64,000 nucleotides of DNA from Gemmatimonadota bacterium. Its GTDB lineage: Bacteria; Gemmatimonadota; Gemmatimonadetes; Longimicrobiales; Gaopeijiaceae. Under the pieces are notes generated by a model, which ran no database searches, was not told where the DNA came from, and saw only the letters and a list, made by a program, of their open reading frames with translations. The stretch spans positions 108,518-172,517 of the forward strand of contig JBBEBG010000026.1 of assembly GCA_040882465.1 (NCBI GenBank), given 5' to 3'. Shown here in pieces: positions 62,497 through 64,000 of this stretch. Every line of letters starts with the position of its first letter. Position 1 is the first letter of the stretch. The translations under genes were made by a program, and so were the position numbers.

Positions 62497-63513
62497 ATGA
62501 TCACTGCGACTCCGGCGTTGTCCGTTCTCCTCCCCGTCCGCGACGCCGCGGCCACCCTCGACGAGGCCATCTCGTCCATTCGGTCGCAGTCCGTTCGTCA
62601 CTGGGAGCTCGTCGCCGTGGACGATGGATCTACGGACGAGTCGGGCGAAATCCTTCGACGACACGCCGGTGCGGATCCGCGAATCAGGGTCGCGACGACG
62701 GGAAAGCGGGGCCTTGTCCCCGCTCTAGAAATGGCGCGCGCCGCCTCCCGGGCGCCCATCCTCGCCCGGATGGATGCCGACGACTTCGCGGAGCCGTCGC
62801 GCCTCGAAGCTCAACTCTCACTCCTGGCACGGCACCCGGGAGTCGCTCTCTGCGGGACCCATGTTCGATATTTCCCGCGCAGCCGGGTGCGGGACGGGGC
62901 ACGGAGATACGAAGCCTGGCTGAACGGTCACCGAAGCCACGAGGACCTGGCGCGCGACCTCTGGGTCGAGTGTCCGCTGTCCCATCCAACCTTTGCGATG
63001 CGCGCTTCAGTCGTCGACCGGGTCGGCGGCTACCGTGAGATGGCGTGGCCGGAGGACTACGATCTCGTCCTCCGAATCTGGGAGGCGGGGCTTGGCCTTG
63101 GCGTCGTTCCGCAGGTCCTCCACCGCTGGCGCGAGGGAAGCGAGCGCCTATCGCGGGTAGATTCCCGCTATGGTCCCGAGGCCTTCCGGCGAGTGAAGCT
63201 CCACTTCCTCTCCCGCACCCTTCTTCGGAAGAAGGAAGGGGTCCTCGTCTGGGGCGCGGGACCCACGGGGAAGGCGTTCGCCCGTTCGGCGATCGCCCTC
63301 GGGATCCCGGTCCGGGCCTTCGTGGACCTGGATCCGAGGAAGATCGGCCAGGAGGTGCATGGGGCTCCGGTCATTCCGCCGGCGGGCCTCGACGCCTTCC
63401 GCGACGCTCTCGCCTTGGCTGCGGTGGGTCGCCCGGGCGCCAGGGAGGAGATCCGCGCCGCGCTGCGCGACGCCGGCTGGGTGGAAGGGAGCGACTTCGT
63501 CGCGGTGGCCTGA
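62497..63513 (+). CDS. GT2-family glycosyltransferase with C-terminal Rossmann-like domain
   Basis: A 338-aa protein in two parts. Residues 1-220 are a GT-A fold transferase: LSVLLPVRDAAATLDEAISSIRSQS, DDGSTDESGEIL, ARMDADDFAEP (DxD-type motif), and WPEDYDLVLRIWEAGLGLG. Residues about 245-338 (GVLVWGAGPTGKAFARSAIALGIPVRAFVDLDPRKIGQEVHGAPVIPP) look like a small nucleotide-sugar or NAD-binding Rossmann module of the PglD-like kind. The combination is uncommon. Likely role: glycan or polysaccharide synthesis. No partner sugar genes in the window. Confidence 0.85.
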   Translation: MITATPALSVLLPVRDAAATLDEAISSIRSQSVRHWELVAVDDGSTDESGEILRRHAGADPRIRVATTGKRGLVPALEMARAASRAPILARMDADDFAEPSRLEAQLSLLARHPGVALCGTHVRYFPRSRVRDGARRYEAWLNGHRSHEDLARDLWVECPLSHPTFAMRASVVDRVGGYREMAWPEDYDLVLRIWEAGLGLGVVPQVLHRWREGSERLSRVDSRYGPEAFRRVKLHFLSRTLLRKKEGVLVWGAGPTGKAFARSAIALGIPVRAFVDLDPRKIGQEVHGAPVIPPAGLDAFRDALALAAVGRPGAREEIRAALRDAGWVEGSDFVAVA

Positions 63514-63587
63514 CCGGCGCACCCGCCTTCGAGCATCCGCAGCTCGCGTCGGCAACGGAAAGGCGCCTCCCGGTGTACCGAGCGGCC

Positions 63588-64000
63588 ATGTCCATGCCGC
63601 CCCGAGTCACCATCCTTCCCCAGCCGGACGACGCGACGTGCGGGCCGACCTGCCTGCACGCGATCTACTCCTATTTCGGGGACGAAGTCCCGCTGGACCG
63701 GGTGATCGAGGAGGTCGTCTCTCTTCCGACGCAGGGGACTCTCGCGGTCCTCCTGGCCTGCCACGCCCTGAGACGCGGGTATCGGGCGACGATCTACACA
63801 TACAATCTGCTCGTCTTCGACCCGAGCTGGTTCCATCTGGACCCCTTGGAGCTCCCCGGGAAGCTCCGTGAGCAGCGCGCCGCGAAGGCCGGAGATGAAC
63901 GGCTCCGCTTCGCAACGGACGCCTACCTCGAGTTCCTGGGTCTCGGCGGCGAAATCCGGTTCAAGGAGCTGACCCAGGAGCTCCTCCGCGGCTTCCTCCA
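63588..64000 (+). CDS. C39-like cysteine-peptidase-family protein, 5' part (runs off the window)
   Basis: The first 137 residues of an open frame that continues beyond the window. It begins MSMPPRVTILPQPDDATCGPTCLHAIYSYFGDE, with the Q-P-D-x-A-T-C-G-P-T-C pattern of C39-type cysteine peptidases (catalytic Cys in TCGPTC). The continuing VIEEVVSLPTQGTLAVLLACHALRRGYRATIYTYNLLVFD supports a papain-like fold; the His of the dyad would lie further on. Start ATG 63588 (a second ATG two codons later is possible). No signal peptide is apparent. Confidence 0.7.
   Translation, partial: MSMPPRVTILPQPDDATCGPTCLHAIYSYFGDEVPLDRVIEEVVSLPTQGTLAVLLACHALRRGYRATIYTYNLLVFDPSWFHLDPLELPGKLREQRAAKAGDERLRFATDAYLEFLGLGGEIRFKELTQELLRGFL

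Noticed and set aside
1-64000. CRISPR arrays, IS elements, att sites, prophage, rRNA, tRNA
   Set aside because: No regularly spaced repeats, transposase or integrase proteins, phage genes, or recognisable RNA-gene sequence was seen on either strand.

Overview
The window is one contiguous, densely coded, high-GC bacterial chromosome segment. Most genes sit in short operons with 4-11 bp start/stop overlaps and many GTG/TTG starts. I see no rRNA, tRNA, insertion sequence, prophage or CRISPR. The gene mix suggests Gemmatimonadota or a close relative: a duplicated-domain (ADOP-type) ABC permease, a bacterial deoxyhypusine-synthase homologue, numerous lipoproteins, a UMF1 transporter, and secreted amidase and S41 proteins. 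This is inference, because no phylogenetic marker was compared.

Layout. 0-5.3 kb: end of heme O synthase, dCMP deaminase-typA operon, TonB-dependent receptor. 5.5-9.4 kb: NAD de novo synthesis unit, an NrtR/NadQ-type Nudix regulator followed by nadA-nadB, with a near-perfect palindrome in the nadA leader. 9.4-11.2 kb: a GGDEF gene split by an in-frame amber codon and a cytochrome c lipoprotein whose frame runs through a terminator hairpin. 11.3-15.9 kb: ppsA and its regulator ppsR (divergent), MarR regulator, YceI. 15.9-22.7 kb: methionine-cycle operon (metH, homocysteine methyltransferase/MTHFR fusion, MTHFR-like protein) behind a SAM-II-like riboswitch. 22.8-32.3 kb: rRNA m5C methyltransferase, secreted amidase, deoxyhypusine synthase homologue, glycosidase-like protein, NhaC antiporter, outer-membrane protein, DtxR/MntR regulator. 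32.3-41.6 kb: an unlisted 54-aa ORF with its own terminator, lipoprotein, DEAD-box helicase, LMW phosphatase-fructosamine kinase pair, O-methyltransferase, aminotransferase, DsbA/HCCA-like protein, a DEAD-box pseudo-helicase, HU. 41.9-50.5 kb: Tat-exported amidase with a small partner gene, S41 peptidase, UMF1 transporter, ADOP permease. 58.4-64 kb: lgt, ettA, envelope proteins, glycosyltransferase, C39-like protein.

The most notable system is at 50.7-58.4 kb: a probable lasso-peptide gene cluster. An unlisted 58-aa precursor (56074-56250, minus) has the leader pattern Y-x2-P-x-L-x3-G-x5-T-x followed by a core with Gly1 and Glu8. A TTGACA-N17-TACCGT promoter precedes an overlapping B1 (PqqD-like recognition), B2 (transglutaminase-like protease) and C (asparagine-synthetase-like cyclase) operon. 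A tandem GNAT acetyltransferase faces the cyclase, and the core has Lys9-Lys10 just after the ring acceptor. A TPR protein, an AraC-type regulator with a receiver-like N-terminus and a hybrid histidine kinase complete the neighbourhood. No dedicated ABC exporter or isopeptidase is visible.

Other regulatory elements: candidate sigma70 promoters for nadA, lasB1 and hup, a possible MarR operator, an SD-sequestering hairpin before metH, and several terminators.
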